The notes: generated by a model from the sequence alone, not told the origin. Shown: positions 1 through 7,186, numbered from the stretch's first letter. The stretch: DNA of 7,856 nt from an uncultured Ruminococcus sp. (GCA_902782785.1 CACZOH010000202.1:1-7856), one strand, 5' to 3'. Numbers and translations: made by a program.

Positions 1-11
1 AAAATGCGGAT

Positions 12-43
12 CGGAAAATAAAATCCGCTTATTTTCCGTTTTT
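12..43 (+). terminator. Intrinsic terminator of an upstream gene
   Basis: A perfect 10-bp inverted repeat (CGGAAAATAA at 12-21, TTATTTTCCG at 29-38) encloses a 7-nt loop and is followed by five T residues (39-43). This is the layout of a rho-independent terminator reading rightward, so it probably ends a gene left of the window. The stem is AT-rich in its middle and would be of moderate strength. The T tract ends only three bases before the -35 box of the next promoter, so one transcription unit stops where the next begins. A competing pairing (6-11 with 23-28) is described under findings. Confidence 0.7.
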
Positions 44-46
44 CTG

Positions 47-75
47 TTGACTTTGCGGGATAATTACTGTATAAT
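47..75 (+). promoter_or_regulatory. Sigma-A promoter of the GH127 gene
   Basis: TTGACT (47-52, one mismatch to consensus) and TATAAT (70-75, perfect) are separated by exactly 17 bp. The predicted transcription start is near base 82, which is within or just at the edge of the ribosome binding site at 81-87. No operator-like palindrome is evident between the promoter and the gene. Confidence 0.85.
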
Positions 76-80
76 AGCGG

Positions 81-87
81 AAGGAGG
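81..87 (+). promoter_or_regulatory. Ribosome binding site of the GH127 gene
   Basis: AAGGAGG lies five bases before the ATG at 93 and is an almost ideal Shine-Dalgarno match, which fixes the start codon. It is unusual in lying at the very 5' end of the predicted transcript. Confidence 0.85.
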
Positions 88-92
88 CGCTT

Positions 93-1841
93 ATGGATAT
101 TTACGCTCATTCTCAAATAAAGGATAAAGCCGCTCTTTGCGGCGGCACTAAGCTTTACGGCACGTTTGACGAAAGGATAAACGCGCTGATAAGCGGGCTT
201 TTTCTGCGTGTGGATATGCGCGCGGTCGTTGACTTTTTCAGATACCGTCTGAACAGATTTGCGGCGGGCGAATTTTTCGGCAAGCTTATGCGCGCGGCGT
301 GTCTTATATACGGATACACAAAAAACGCGGAGCTGTTGCGCGTGATAGACGGCGCCGCGGCGGATATAATGTCGGTCAGTGACGACGACGGCGATATAAG
401 CACCTCGCCGAAGGCGGAACAGCCGAACGGAAGCTCGGGCTCCGATCTGTGGGAGCGCAAATACGTTCTTCTTGGCCTTTGGGAATACTATATGATAACA
501 AAGCGAAACGACGTGCTCGACTGCATGATGAAGCTTGCGCTCTATACAGCCTCTCAGGTGGGAGAGCCGCCGAAAACGCCCGTAACGCAAACGGGCTGGG
601 CGTTCTGCGGCATAGAATCCTCGTCGATACTTGAACCGATAATGCGGCTTTACAATCTTACGGGAAACAAGACGCTGTTTGAACTTTCGCGTCATATCGT
701 AAACTCCGGGGCGTGCTCGCGGCAGAATATTTTTGAGGCGATCCTGTCCGGCGTCGATCCGAAGGATATAGGAAATAACGGCGATCCGACCCAAAGCATA
801 GCCAAAGCCTACGAGATGATGAGCTGTTTTGAGGGCCTGCTCGAATACTACCGCGCGACGGGCGAAGAAAAATACCGGAAATGCATAAAAATATTTATCG
901 ACAAGATAAATCTGCAGGAGATAACGTATCTCGGCTCCGGCGGAGCGGATAAGCCATACAACCTCGGTCCCGGCACGGGCGAGCAGTGGAACTATACGTT
1001 TTACGAGCAGGCAAATCCCGATATATCGCTCGGCATGGAAACGTGCGTGACGGTGACGTATATGAAGCTGATGCTGAATTACTACCGTCTGACCGCCGAC
1101 GCGTCGCTAATAGACAAAATTGAGGTCAGCGCGTACAACGCTCTGCTCGGCGCCATGAAGCCGGACGGCACGTTTTTCGATTATTTTCCGAAATTCAACG
1201 GATGCAGAAGCACAAAGGTCAATTTCAGCTACGATATAAACGGCATACCGCTCTCCTGCTGTACCGCAAACGGTCCGATGGGAATGGCGATACTGCCGTA
1301 TATGACGTTCTGCGAAGGGGAAAACAGGATATACGTAAATCTTTATATCCCGTCCGTCTGCCCGAAATTAAAGCTTGAAACAGATTATCCGTCGGACGGA
1401 AAAATCAATATAACGGTGCTTGAAGCCGGGGAATATGAAACGGCGCTCCGCATTCCCGGATACTGCAAGTATTTTTCCCTCTCGCACCCGTACAGGCTTG
1501 AAAACGGTTACGCGGTTATCGGAAACGACTGGAAAAAAGGCGATAAGATAACGCTTGAGCTCTGTATGCCCCTCGTCTGCCGTCCGTGTCCGCAAAGCGT
1601 GAATCCGGACGTGAAGGATATGGTATTATATACGTACGGTCCGCTTGTTCTGGCGGCGGACAAAAGCGTTTTTGAAGATTACGGCAAACCCGTAGACGCG
1701 GTTGTCGGGGAGCGCGTCGGATACGGCTTCATAAACGGCAGACTGACCGCGGACGGCGTTACGTTCATCCCGTATTACAAAGCCGGGGCGAGCTGGGACG
1801 AAAATACCGAATACAAATGCTGGCTTAAAATAAAAAAATAA
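93..1841 (+). CDS. GH127 (DUF1680) beta-L-arabinofuranosidase-like glycoside hydrolase
   Basis: This 582-residue protein belongs to the DUF1680/GH127 family, whose characterised members (for example Bifidobacterium HypBA1, about 658 residues) remove terminal beta-L-arabinofuranose from plant glycans and hydroxyproline-linked sugars. The catalytic machinery of that family is visible: Glu-Thr-Cys at 316-318 and the Ser-Cys-Cys motif at 388-390 match the Zn ligands Glu338, Cys340, Cys417 and Cys418, with Cys389 as the nucleophile equivalent. Glu297 in a Gly-Glu-Gln-Trp segment fits the acid/base position (Glu322 in HypBA1). Residues to about 400 should form the alpha/alpha barrel, and the rest beta-sandwich domains, including the typical YGPLVLAAD segment near 520. 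There is no signal peptide, so it probably acts in the cytoplasm on imported oligosaccharides. No sugar transporter or other hydrolase is visible nearby. The family is secure; substrate specificity is inferred, since related families (GH146 and others) share the fold. Confidence 0.88.
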   Translation: MDIYAHSQIKDKAALCGGTKLYGTFDERINALISGLFLRVDMRAVVDFFRYRLNRFAAGEFFGKLMRAACLIYGYTKNAELLRVIDGAAADIMSVSDDDGDISTSPKAEQPNGSSGSDLWERKYVLLGLWEYYMITKRNDVLDCMMKLALYTASQVGEPPKTPVTQTGWAFCGIESSSILEPIMRLYNLTGNKTLFELSRHIVNSGACSRQNIFEAILSGVDPKDIGNNGDPTQSIAKAYEMMSCFEGLLEYYRATGEEKYRKCIKIFIDKINLQEITYLGSGGADKPYNLGPGTGEQWNYTFYEQANPDISLGMETCVTVTYMKLMLNYYRLTADASLIDKIEVSAYNALLGAMKPDGTFFDYFPKFNGCRSTKVNFSYDINGIPLSCCTANGPMGMAILPYMTFCEGENRIYVNLYIPSVCPKLKLETDYPSDGKINITVLEAGEYETALRIPGYCKYFSLSHPYRLENGYAVIGNDWKKGDKITLELCMPLVCRPCPQSVNPDVKDMVLYTYGPLVLAADKSVFEDYGKPVDAVVGERVGYGFINGRLTADGVTFIPYYKAGASWDENTEYKCWLKIKK

Positions 1842-1879
1842 CGGAACACATATAATTTATAAAAACCGGAGGACGGAAA

Positions 1880-2383
1880 ATGAAACTTACATCAGCACAG
1901 GCGGCAAAGCTGCTCAAAAAATTAAACGACGATTTCACCGCGATAATAAGCCGCGAGGAGAAAAGCCATACGTTCAACGCGGCTATGGGAGAGGACCCCG
2001 ATACGGTCCGCCCCGAATACGATTACGCACAAACGCAGAATGAGCTTTCTCTGCTTGAAGCAAAGATAAGAAAGCTCAAACACGCCGTGAACGTATTCAA
2101 CGCGACGCATAAGGTGCCGGGCTACGATATGACGGTGGACGAGATGCTTATATACATCCCGCAGCTTTCAAGAAAAAAAGAAAAGCTCGCGGATATGCGC
2201 GCAAAGCTGCCGAAAGCCCGCGTTGAATTTGTGAGAAACACGAGCATTATAGACTACACGTATACGAATTACGATATCAAAGCGGCGGACGCCGATTATC
2301 AGGCTGTCTCCGACGAGCTCTCAAAAGCTCAGCTTGCGCTAGACGCTTTTAACGGAACGGAAACCTTTGAGTTTGAGATCTGA
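1880..2383 (+). CDS. Small helical coiled-coil protein, function unknown (possibly DIP1984-like)
   Basis: This is a 167-residue soluble, charged protein with no signal peptide or membrane segment. It appears to be mostly alpha-helical: an N-terminal helix (about 4-28), a heptad-like stretch at 50-75 ending in Val-Phe-Asn-Ala-Thr, a Lys/Glu-rich helix at about 86-112, and a C-terminal helix at 133-157 ending in an acidic tail. The order of segments, an Asn-Ala-Thr turn after the second helix and a closing helix before a short tail, recalls the DIP1984/septicolysin-like family of about 155 residues, whose function is not established. That assignment is from memory of the pattern and is tentative. 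The start is supported by GGAGG at 1868-1872, seven bases before the ATG. It lies 38 bp after the GH127 stop with no convincing promoter between, so the two genes are probably co-transcribed. No functional link to sugar metabolism is evident. Confidence 0.8.
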   Translation: MKLTSAQAAKLLKKLNDDFTAIISREEKSHTFNAAMGEDPDTVRPEYDYAQTQNELSLLEAKIRKLKHAVNVFNATHKVPGYDMTVDEMLIYIPQLSRKKEKLADMRAKLPKARVEFVRNTSIIDYTYTNYDIKAADADYQAVSDELSKAQLALDAFNGTETFEFEI

Positions 2384-2603
2384 TATCTTTCCGTCATACC
2401 GTACCGCGGCGCTTTTTTAAAAGATCTTTTATCGGTTCAGGGTTACAGTATTTTTGTTATTCCTTTTTGTTATCCGTTTGTTCTGCAGGTTCAAGGTCAG
2501 AAGAAAGAGATCCTCATTTATGTCATTTTGCCGGGGTGCGCGTATGAAAAAACTTAACGGCGGCGGAAGTACGGTTATACGCCGTTTCTCTTTATACATA
2601 TTT
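2384..2603. other. Intergenic stretch without a convincing gene
   Basis: This is the first part of the 346-bp gap between the coiled-coil gene and the ATPase. It is probably the 3' untranslated region of the upstream operon. It contains a palindrome AAAAGATCTTTT (2419-2430), two direct copies of TTTTTGTTAT (2451-2460 and 2464-2473), and a GC-rich segment (2556-2568) that can pair with downstream bases near the terminator. An open frame across 2454-2699 has no good ribosome binding site and runs through the terminator hairpin, so it is not annotated as a gene. I recognised no known riboswitch class. Confidence 0.5.
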
Positions 2604-2627
2604 CCGCCGCTTTGCGGCGGTTTTTTT
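2604..2627 (+). terminator. Strong intrinsic terminator after the GH127 operon
   Basis: A perfect 7-bp all-GC stem (CCGCCGC at 2604-2610, GCGGCGG at 2614-2620) closes a TTT loop and is followed by seven T residues (2621-2627). It probably ends transcription of the GH127 and coiled-coil genes, and insulates the ATPase promoter that begins 68 bp later. Confidence 0.9.
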
Positions 2628-2695
2628 ATTGAAAAGATTTCAATAACCCATATTTATTTTCTTTTGATTTCCGTACAAAAAATGCACATAAACCC

Positions 2696-2724
2696 TTGAC
2701 AATTCTTTTTTAAGGTTTTATAAT
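2696..2724 (+). promoter_or_regulatory. Perfect consensus sigma-A promoter of the P-type ATPase
   Basis: TTGACA (2696-2701) and TATAAT (2719-2724) match consensus at all twelve positions and are separated by 17 bp with an AT-rich spacer. The expected start is near 2731, which gives a leader of about 80 nt before the ATG at 2811. A promoter this good suggests strong basal expression unless a repressor acts on it; no clear operator was seen. Confidence 0.9.
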
Positions 2725-2810
2725 ATAAAATGCGTATGGTATTTGCGCGATCCGGACGCCCCGTTTGCGGCACCGGAATAAGAATAAAACCGAAAGCAAG
2801 AGGACAAAAA

Positions 2811-5800
2811 ATGAACGATCAGAACATCAAAGAGACGGCGGCGCCTTTGAAGAGAAAAAAAGGCGTCAAACGTGAGCCGATACAGCGCGTTGAAGCGGAC
2901 GCGCAGACCGGTCTGACCGCCGCTCAGGCAGAGGAAAGAGTAAAAAAGGGTTACAGCAACGTTACGGTGGACCCTAACGACAAAAGCCCGCTGAAGATAC
3001 TCGCAGGCAACCTTTTCACTTTCTTCAACTCCATACTCTTTACGATAGCCGCGGTATTCATCGGCTTTATGATCTACTTCAACGCGATAGGCAGAGGAGA
3101 TATCGTAAGTCAGTATTTCGGATTTTCCAAATTCTTCTTCCTCGTTCCCGTTATTATGAACGTGGTTATGGGAACGTATCAGGAGGTACACAGCCTCAAG
3201 GTAATAAAAAAGCTCCGTATAGTGACGGAGACTAAATGCAAGGTCGTGCGCGACGGTCAGGTGATCCCGGTCGAATCGAGCGATATAGTCATAGACGACA
3301 TCGTAGCTCTCGGCGCGGGCGATCAGGCGACGGTCGACCTTACCGTTCTCGATGGCGAGGTATTCGTTGACGAATCGATGCTCACGGGCGAATCCGACCA
3401 CGTCAGAAAGCAGCCGGGCGACAAGGTGCTCGCCGGCTCGTCCATAATAATGGGCAACGGGCGCGGCAGAACGACAGCCGTCGGCAACGACACGTACGCC
3501 GCACAGCTAACCGGCAAGGTAAAGAGCGGAGCAAGACATAAATCCGAGCTTATGAGCTCGATAATGAAGATACTCAAGGTACTGTCCGTCGCTCTGGCGG
3601 TCGCCGTTACGACGGTCGCGATAACGCTCGTCATCAAGATAGCGCAGAACGGCGGCGACCCGTCGTTATGGGACGGCAGGACGCTCACCGTAAGCGATCC
3701 GTTATCATGGGGTCTGATAGTCCTTACCGGCGGCGCGTTCGGCATAGGTATGATCCCGTCCGGTCTCGTACTTACGACCTCCGTCGCGTTGATGGTATCC
3801 ATCGCTCAGCTTACTAAAAAGCAGACTCTCGTTCAGGAGCTTTACTCTCTTGAAAACCTCTCCCGTATAGACGTTATCTGTCTTGACAAAACGGGAACGC
3901 TCACCGACGGCACGATGAACGTCGAGGACGTACGCGCATTCATCCCGCTTGAGGAAGTCGAAGCATACGCAAGACAGCTCATTTTATCCGCCGGCGACAG
4001 AAACTCCACCATGGAGGCCGTTTATCAGCGCTTCGGTACGGCGGAGACGGCGGAATATTCGGAAGTCATTCCTTTCTCGTCCGCCACAAAATACTCGGGC
4101 ATAGTTTACCCGGACGGCAGAAAGCTCCTTATGGGCGCGCCGGAATATCTGCTTCCCGCGGGCGACGAAAAGCTTGAATTCGTCTCGGAATGCGCCAAGA
4201 AAGGCAAACGCGTTATAGCCGTTACGCTCAACGCCGAACCTATAGCGTTCTTCGTGATAGCGGACCACATACGCGACACGGCGCCGGATACTCTCCGTTT
4301 CTTCCGTGAAAACGGCGTTACGGTAAAGGTCATTTCGGGCGACAACCCGCTGACGGTAAGCAAAATAGCCGAGGAATGCGGCATCAAATTCGCAGACAGA
4401 TATATTTCCCTTGCGGGCGTACCGCTTGAGGATATTCCCGATATAGCGGAGGATTACACGGTATTCGCCCGCGTGTCGCCAGAGCAGAAGGAAGCGCTGG
4501 TGATGGCGCTCAAGCAAAAGGGACACAAGGTCGCGATGACGGGCGACGGCGTTAACGATATACTCGCGCTCCGCAAATCAGACTCGTCGATCACATTTGC
4601 AAAGGCGACGGAAGCAGCGAAATCCTGCTCCGACGTCGTTCTGCTCGACAACGACTTCTCGCATCTCAAGGAAGTCGTCGGCGAAGGCCGCCGCGTCATA
4701 GGAAACATACAGAAGACCGCGGTCCTCTACCTGATGAAGTCGATAGCCGTATTCTTACTCGCGTTCGGTCTTATACCTTTTGCAAAAGGTCAGCTGTGGT
4801 TCACGGTCGAGAATATGTATATGCTTGAAGCCGCCGTCATAGGAACGGGCGGATTCCTGCTCTCGCTCGAGCCGCAGAGAAAACCGCTGAAAGGTTCGTT
4901 TTTAAAGATGATCAGCTATCAGTCGATCGCCGCGGGTCTGCTTGCCGCCGTTGCGATACTGTTCCCGATAGTACTCAATATGGTGCCGAAGGCTCTGGGC
5001 CACGTTCCGTACATAGCCGACGTCAACGTGAGACCGATGATGACTATAATGCTGACTATTTCCGGTTTCGTCGTTGTGTTCTCAAAATGCATACCGTTCA
5101 ACAAATACCGCGCGTTCGCCCTGACTGCGCTTCTCGGCGTAGCGGCGATACTCGGTCTTATGCTGCCGGCCTCCTACATAGGCGGCGAGACGCTCGGCGA
5201 AGGAATGCTCAGCTATAACAAAGCCGCGGGAGAAACCATATTGAATTCAAGACTTGTTCAGGAAATGTTCCGGCCGCAGAATTCGGAGGTCATAAAAAAT
5301 CTCGTCTGGGATGAAAACAACTTCTTCGTCCTGCGTCTGTTCCTCTACATAGCCATACCCGCTTTCGTTCTCGTTATGTTCGCGCTTGAAAACGCCGCGA
5401 GAAAGGATTACGGCAAGGACGTCAAGCTCAACCGCGCATTCCGCGCAGGCAGAAGAATGATGCTCGCCTCCGGTCTCGTGCTCGTGCTGAGAGCCCTGCT
5501 TTCGGGCTTTGAGCTTGTCTTCATGAAGAGACCGATCCTCTTTCTTTCCGATATCAGCAGCGGTCTTGTAACGGCGATAAACGTAATATACATTCTTATA
5601 ATGCTCGTTATCGGTTACTTCGGCTACAAGCTCTGGAAGGACCCGACGAAGAAGAATATAAAGATCGCGTTCTGGATGGGCGCGGCGCTACTCGTTTTGA
5701 TGACTGTTGAAATGATAATAAACAGCTCCGTTTTCGGAAGCGGAAACCTTCTGAGCATCTGCGACGTCGTCGTGATACTGATACTCACCCTGTCATACAT

Positions 5801-5864
5801 CATAGGCGATATCATAGTGCGCTCAAGATACGATCTCGGTCTTGCAAAACCGCGCGACAAATAA
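2811..5864 (+). CDS. P-type cation-translocating ATPase, CtpE/Exp7-like, with C-terminal membrane extension
   Basis: This is an integral membrane ATPase of 1017 residues that should pump cations using a phospho-aspartate cycle. Numbered from the ATG at 2811, it has the actuator motif TGES at 192-195, the phosphorylation motif DKTGT beginning at Asp359, a GAPE segment in a short nucleotide-binding domain, SGDNP, and the hinge motif GDGVND at 578-583. The N-terminal layout, compact N domain and ILALR sequence after GDGVND resemble Mycobacterium CtpE (a reported Ca2+ transporter) and pneumococcal Exp7 rather than SERCA/PacL, so Ca2+ is a guess only. The M4 motif is Pro-Ser-Gly-Leu (316-319), not Pro-Glu-Gly-Leu. 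After about ten core helices (M10 near 838-860) the protein continues with some four more hydrophobic helices, making it about 200 residues longer than CtpE. The start is set by AAGAGGA at 2798-2804; the in-frame ATG at 2730 lies at or before the predicted transcription start. It is transcribed alone. Confidence 0.92.
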   Translation: MNDQNIKETAAPLKRKKGVKREPIQRVEADAQTGLTAAQAEERVKKGYSNVTVDPNDKSPLKILAGNLFTFFNSILFTIAAVFIGFMIYFNAIGRGDIVSQYFGFSKFFFLVPVIMNVVMGTYQEVHSLKVIKKLRIVTETKCKVVRDGQVIPVESSDIVIDDIVALGAGDQATVDLTVLDGEVFVDESMLTGESDHVRKQPGDKVLAGSSIIMGNGRGRTTAVGNDTYAAQLTGKVKSGARHKSELMSSIMKILKVLSVALAVAVTTVAITLVIKIAQNGGDPSLWDGRTLTVSDPLSWGLIVLTGGAFGIGMIPSGLVLTTSVALMVSIAQLTKKQTLVQELYSLENLSRIDVICLDKTGTLTDGTMNVEDVRAFIPLEEVEAYARQLILSAGDRNSTMEAVYQRFGTAETAEYSEVIPFSSATKYSGIVYPDGRKLLMGAPEYLLPAGDEKLEFVSECAKKGKRVIAVTLNAEPIAFFVIADHIRDTAPDTLRFFRENGVTVKVISGDNPLTVSKIAEECGIKFADRYISLAGVPLEDIPDIAEDYTVFARVSPEQKEALVMALKQKGHKVAMTGDGVNDILALRKSDSSITFAKATEAAKSCSDVVLLDNDFSHLKEVVGEGRRVIGNIQKTAVLYLMKSIAVFLLAFGLIPFAKGQLWFTVENMYMLEAAVIGTGGFLLSLEPQRKPLKGSFLKMISYQSIAAGLLAAVAILFPIVLNMVPKALGHVPYIADVNVRPMMTIMLTISGFVVVFSKCIPFNKYRAFALTALLGVAAILGLMLPASYIGGETLGEGMLSYNKAAGETILNSRLVQEMFRPQNSEVIKNLVWDENNFFVLRLFLYIAIPAFVLVMFALENAARKDYGKDVKLNRAFRAGRRMMLASGLVLVLRALLSGFELVFMKRPILFLSDISSGLVTAINVIYILIMLVIGYFGYKLWKDPTKKNIKIAFWMGAALLVLMTVEMIINSSVFGSGNLLSICDVVVILILTLSYIIGDIIVRSRYDLGLAKPRDK

Positions 5865-5874
5865 ATATATATAA

Positions 5875-5915
5875 CAAAATGCCGACAGGTCCGTACAGCC
5901 TGCCGGCGATTTTTT
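5875..5915. terminator. Terminator between convergent genes, probably bidirectional
   Basis: GCCGACAGG (5881-5889) pairs with CCTGCCGGC (5899-5907) with one A-C mismatch and a 9-nt loop. Rightward, it is followed after GA by six T residues (5910-5915), ending the ATPase transcript. Leftward, the complement of AAAAT just upstream gives a shorter T run, so the same hairpin can also end the minus-strand gene whose stop codon lies at 5921-5923. Its place between two convergent genes supports use from both sides. Confidence 0.8.
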
Positions 5916-5920
5916 ATTAT

Positions 5921-7180
5921 TTACAGATACCACACCGGAACGGCATACACGTTTTCACGCAGCACGCCCGGCTGAGGACACATACAAACGACGGCTCCCG
6001 TCCCGCGTTTTTTGTCGGGTATCCTGTCAAGCACCGTGAACGCGCCCGTCGCGTCGGCGGTCACGTTCGGCGATTGCTTTATCTCTATCGGATACAAAAC
6101 CCCGTTTTCCTCGATTATGAAATCTATTTCGCTCTCGACGTTTATCTCTTCACCGTCCCTTTTGATCTTTTTGTTGTCCTTTCCTCTGTAGTAAGAGACA
6201 AAATAACGGTAATCGAGACCGCGATTTGAATATGATTTAAGGATTTCCGTTATCACATACGTTTCAAACATCTGACCGCTCGCCGCGCCGTACGCGAGAG
6301 CCTCGGGCGTGAGCCACCTTGTAAGGTACGAGGCAAGCCCCGTGTCTCTGAAATACACTTTAGGCGTTTTTATTGCACGCTTCAGTACGGACGGAGTATA
6401 GGGTTCAAGAATATATATTATACCCGTTGATTCAAGAATTGACATCCAATGCTTGACCGTAACGGAATCCTTTCCTATTTCATCGGCTATGCCGTTATAG
6501 TTGAGCATCTGTCCCGTTCTCGCGGCGACGGCTGTCATAAACCTGCGGAAATCGTTTAAATTCTGCACCGCGGTCAGTTTTCTCACGTCGCGTTCAAGAT
6601 ACGTCTTAATATAGCTTGAATAAAATAACGACCAGTCAACGTTCTTGTCCTGCAGCTCCGGATATCCGCCCCTGTGTATATGTTCCCATATATTGCCGAC
6701 GGGCGACGCGGTCCTGCTCCTGTTTGTCAGATACTCCATTGTAGGGATAAACGGGGTTTTGAAATCGCATCTTTGTATCTCGCGCAGTGAAAGACCTGAA
6801 AGCTCAAGCACGCCGACCCTGCCGGACAGCGATTCGGACGCTTTTTCCATAAGTTCAAGCGGCTGTGAGCCGGACAGACAGAAAAGTCCGCGTTCATCAC
6901 TCTCATCACATTTGATCTTTATATAGCGGAACAACCCGGGCGCTCTCTGTACCTCGTCGTATATTACGGGCGGCGGGTTTATCATCATAAACTCGTTAGG
7001 ATTCCTGTTTGCCTGTTCCTCTATAAACGGGTCGTCTATCGCGACGTATTTTTTATCGGGAAACATATGTTTCAAAAGCGTTGATTTTCCGGTCTGCCGC
7101 GCTCCGGTCAAAAGCACGCCTTTAAAAGTCTTGTCCGTATTCAGTATTATATCTTCTATGTGGCGGTGAATAAATTTCAT
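5921..7180 (-). CDS. AAA_14/DUF4143 family ATPase
   Basis: This 419-residue protein has the two-part layout of the AAA_14 plus DUF4143 family, whose role is generally unknown. The ATPase part shows Walker A GARQTGKST (26-34), a Walker B segment VIYDEVQ (72-78) with Asp75-Glu76, a sensor-like LSGSQ (102-106), and the LSGRV stretch at 118-122. YIKTYLERDVR (190-200) is typical of this family. Residues about 211-262 look like a winged-helix segment. The C-terminal part contains EIDF (351-354, Asp353) and EIK (366-368), spaced like the Asp...Glu-X-Lys core of PD-(D/E)XK nuclease folds. No membrane segment is seen. The start is supported by GGAGG (complement of 7187-7191), six bases from the ATG. 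It probably has its own promoter at 7268-7296. These genes often occur as scattered single copies in gut bacteria, and no toxin or partner gene is visible here. Family certain, function unknown. Confidence 0.92.
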   Translation of the reverse strand: MKFIHRHIEDIILNTDKTFKGVLLTGARQTGKSTLLKHMFPDKKYVAIDDPFIEEQANRNPNEFMMINPPPVIYDEVQRAPGLFRYIKIKCDESDERGLFCLSGSQPLELMEKASESLSGRVGVLELSGLSLREIQRCDFKTPFIPTMEYLTNRSRTASPVGNIWEHIHRGGYPELQDKNVDWSLFYSSYIKTYLERDVRKLTAVQNLNDFRRFMTAVAARTGQMLNYNGIADEIGKDSVTVKHWMSILESTGIIYILEPYTPSVLKRAIKTPKVYFRDTGLASYLTRWLTPEALAYGAASGQMFETYVITEILKSYSNRGLDYRYFVSYYRGKDNKKIKRDGEEINVESEIDFIIEENGVLYPIEIKQSPNVTADATGAFTVLDRIPDKKRGTGAVVCMCPQPGVLRENVYAVPVWYL

Positions 7181-7186
7181 ATTTTA

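Noticed and set aside
1851..1856. TATAAT between the GH127 and coiled-coil genes
   Set aside because: No acceptable -35 box lies about 17 bp upstream, and the 38-bp gap fits co-transcription.
2357..2394. Inverted repeat ACGGAAA / TTTCCGT spanning the stop of the coiled-coil gene
   Set aside because: The loop is 24 nt and no T run follows, so it is not a credible terminator; the strong hairpin at 2604-2627 fits that role better.
2440..2603. Possible riboswitch before the ATPase
   Set aside because: I looked for features of c-di-GMP, guanidine, Mn2+, preQ1 and ZTP classes and saw none. The region also lies upstream of the ATPase promoter, so it would not be part of its main transcript.
2454..2699. 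Open frame of 81 codons between the coiled-coil gene and the ATPase
   Set aside because: It has no good ribosome binding site, reads through a strong terminator hairpin and its T run, overlaps the ATPase -35 box, and encodes a sequence of low complexity resembling no family.
2718..3401. Long minus-strand frame of 227 codons opposite the ATPase start
   Set aside because: It lies opposite a clear P-type ATPase gene, overlaps its promoter and leader, and its product has no recognisable domain. Other opposite-strand frames inside the GH127, ATPase, AAA and ABC genes were rejected for the same reason.
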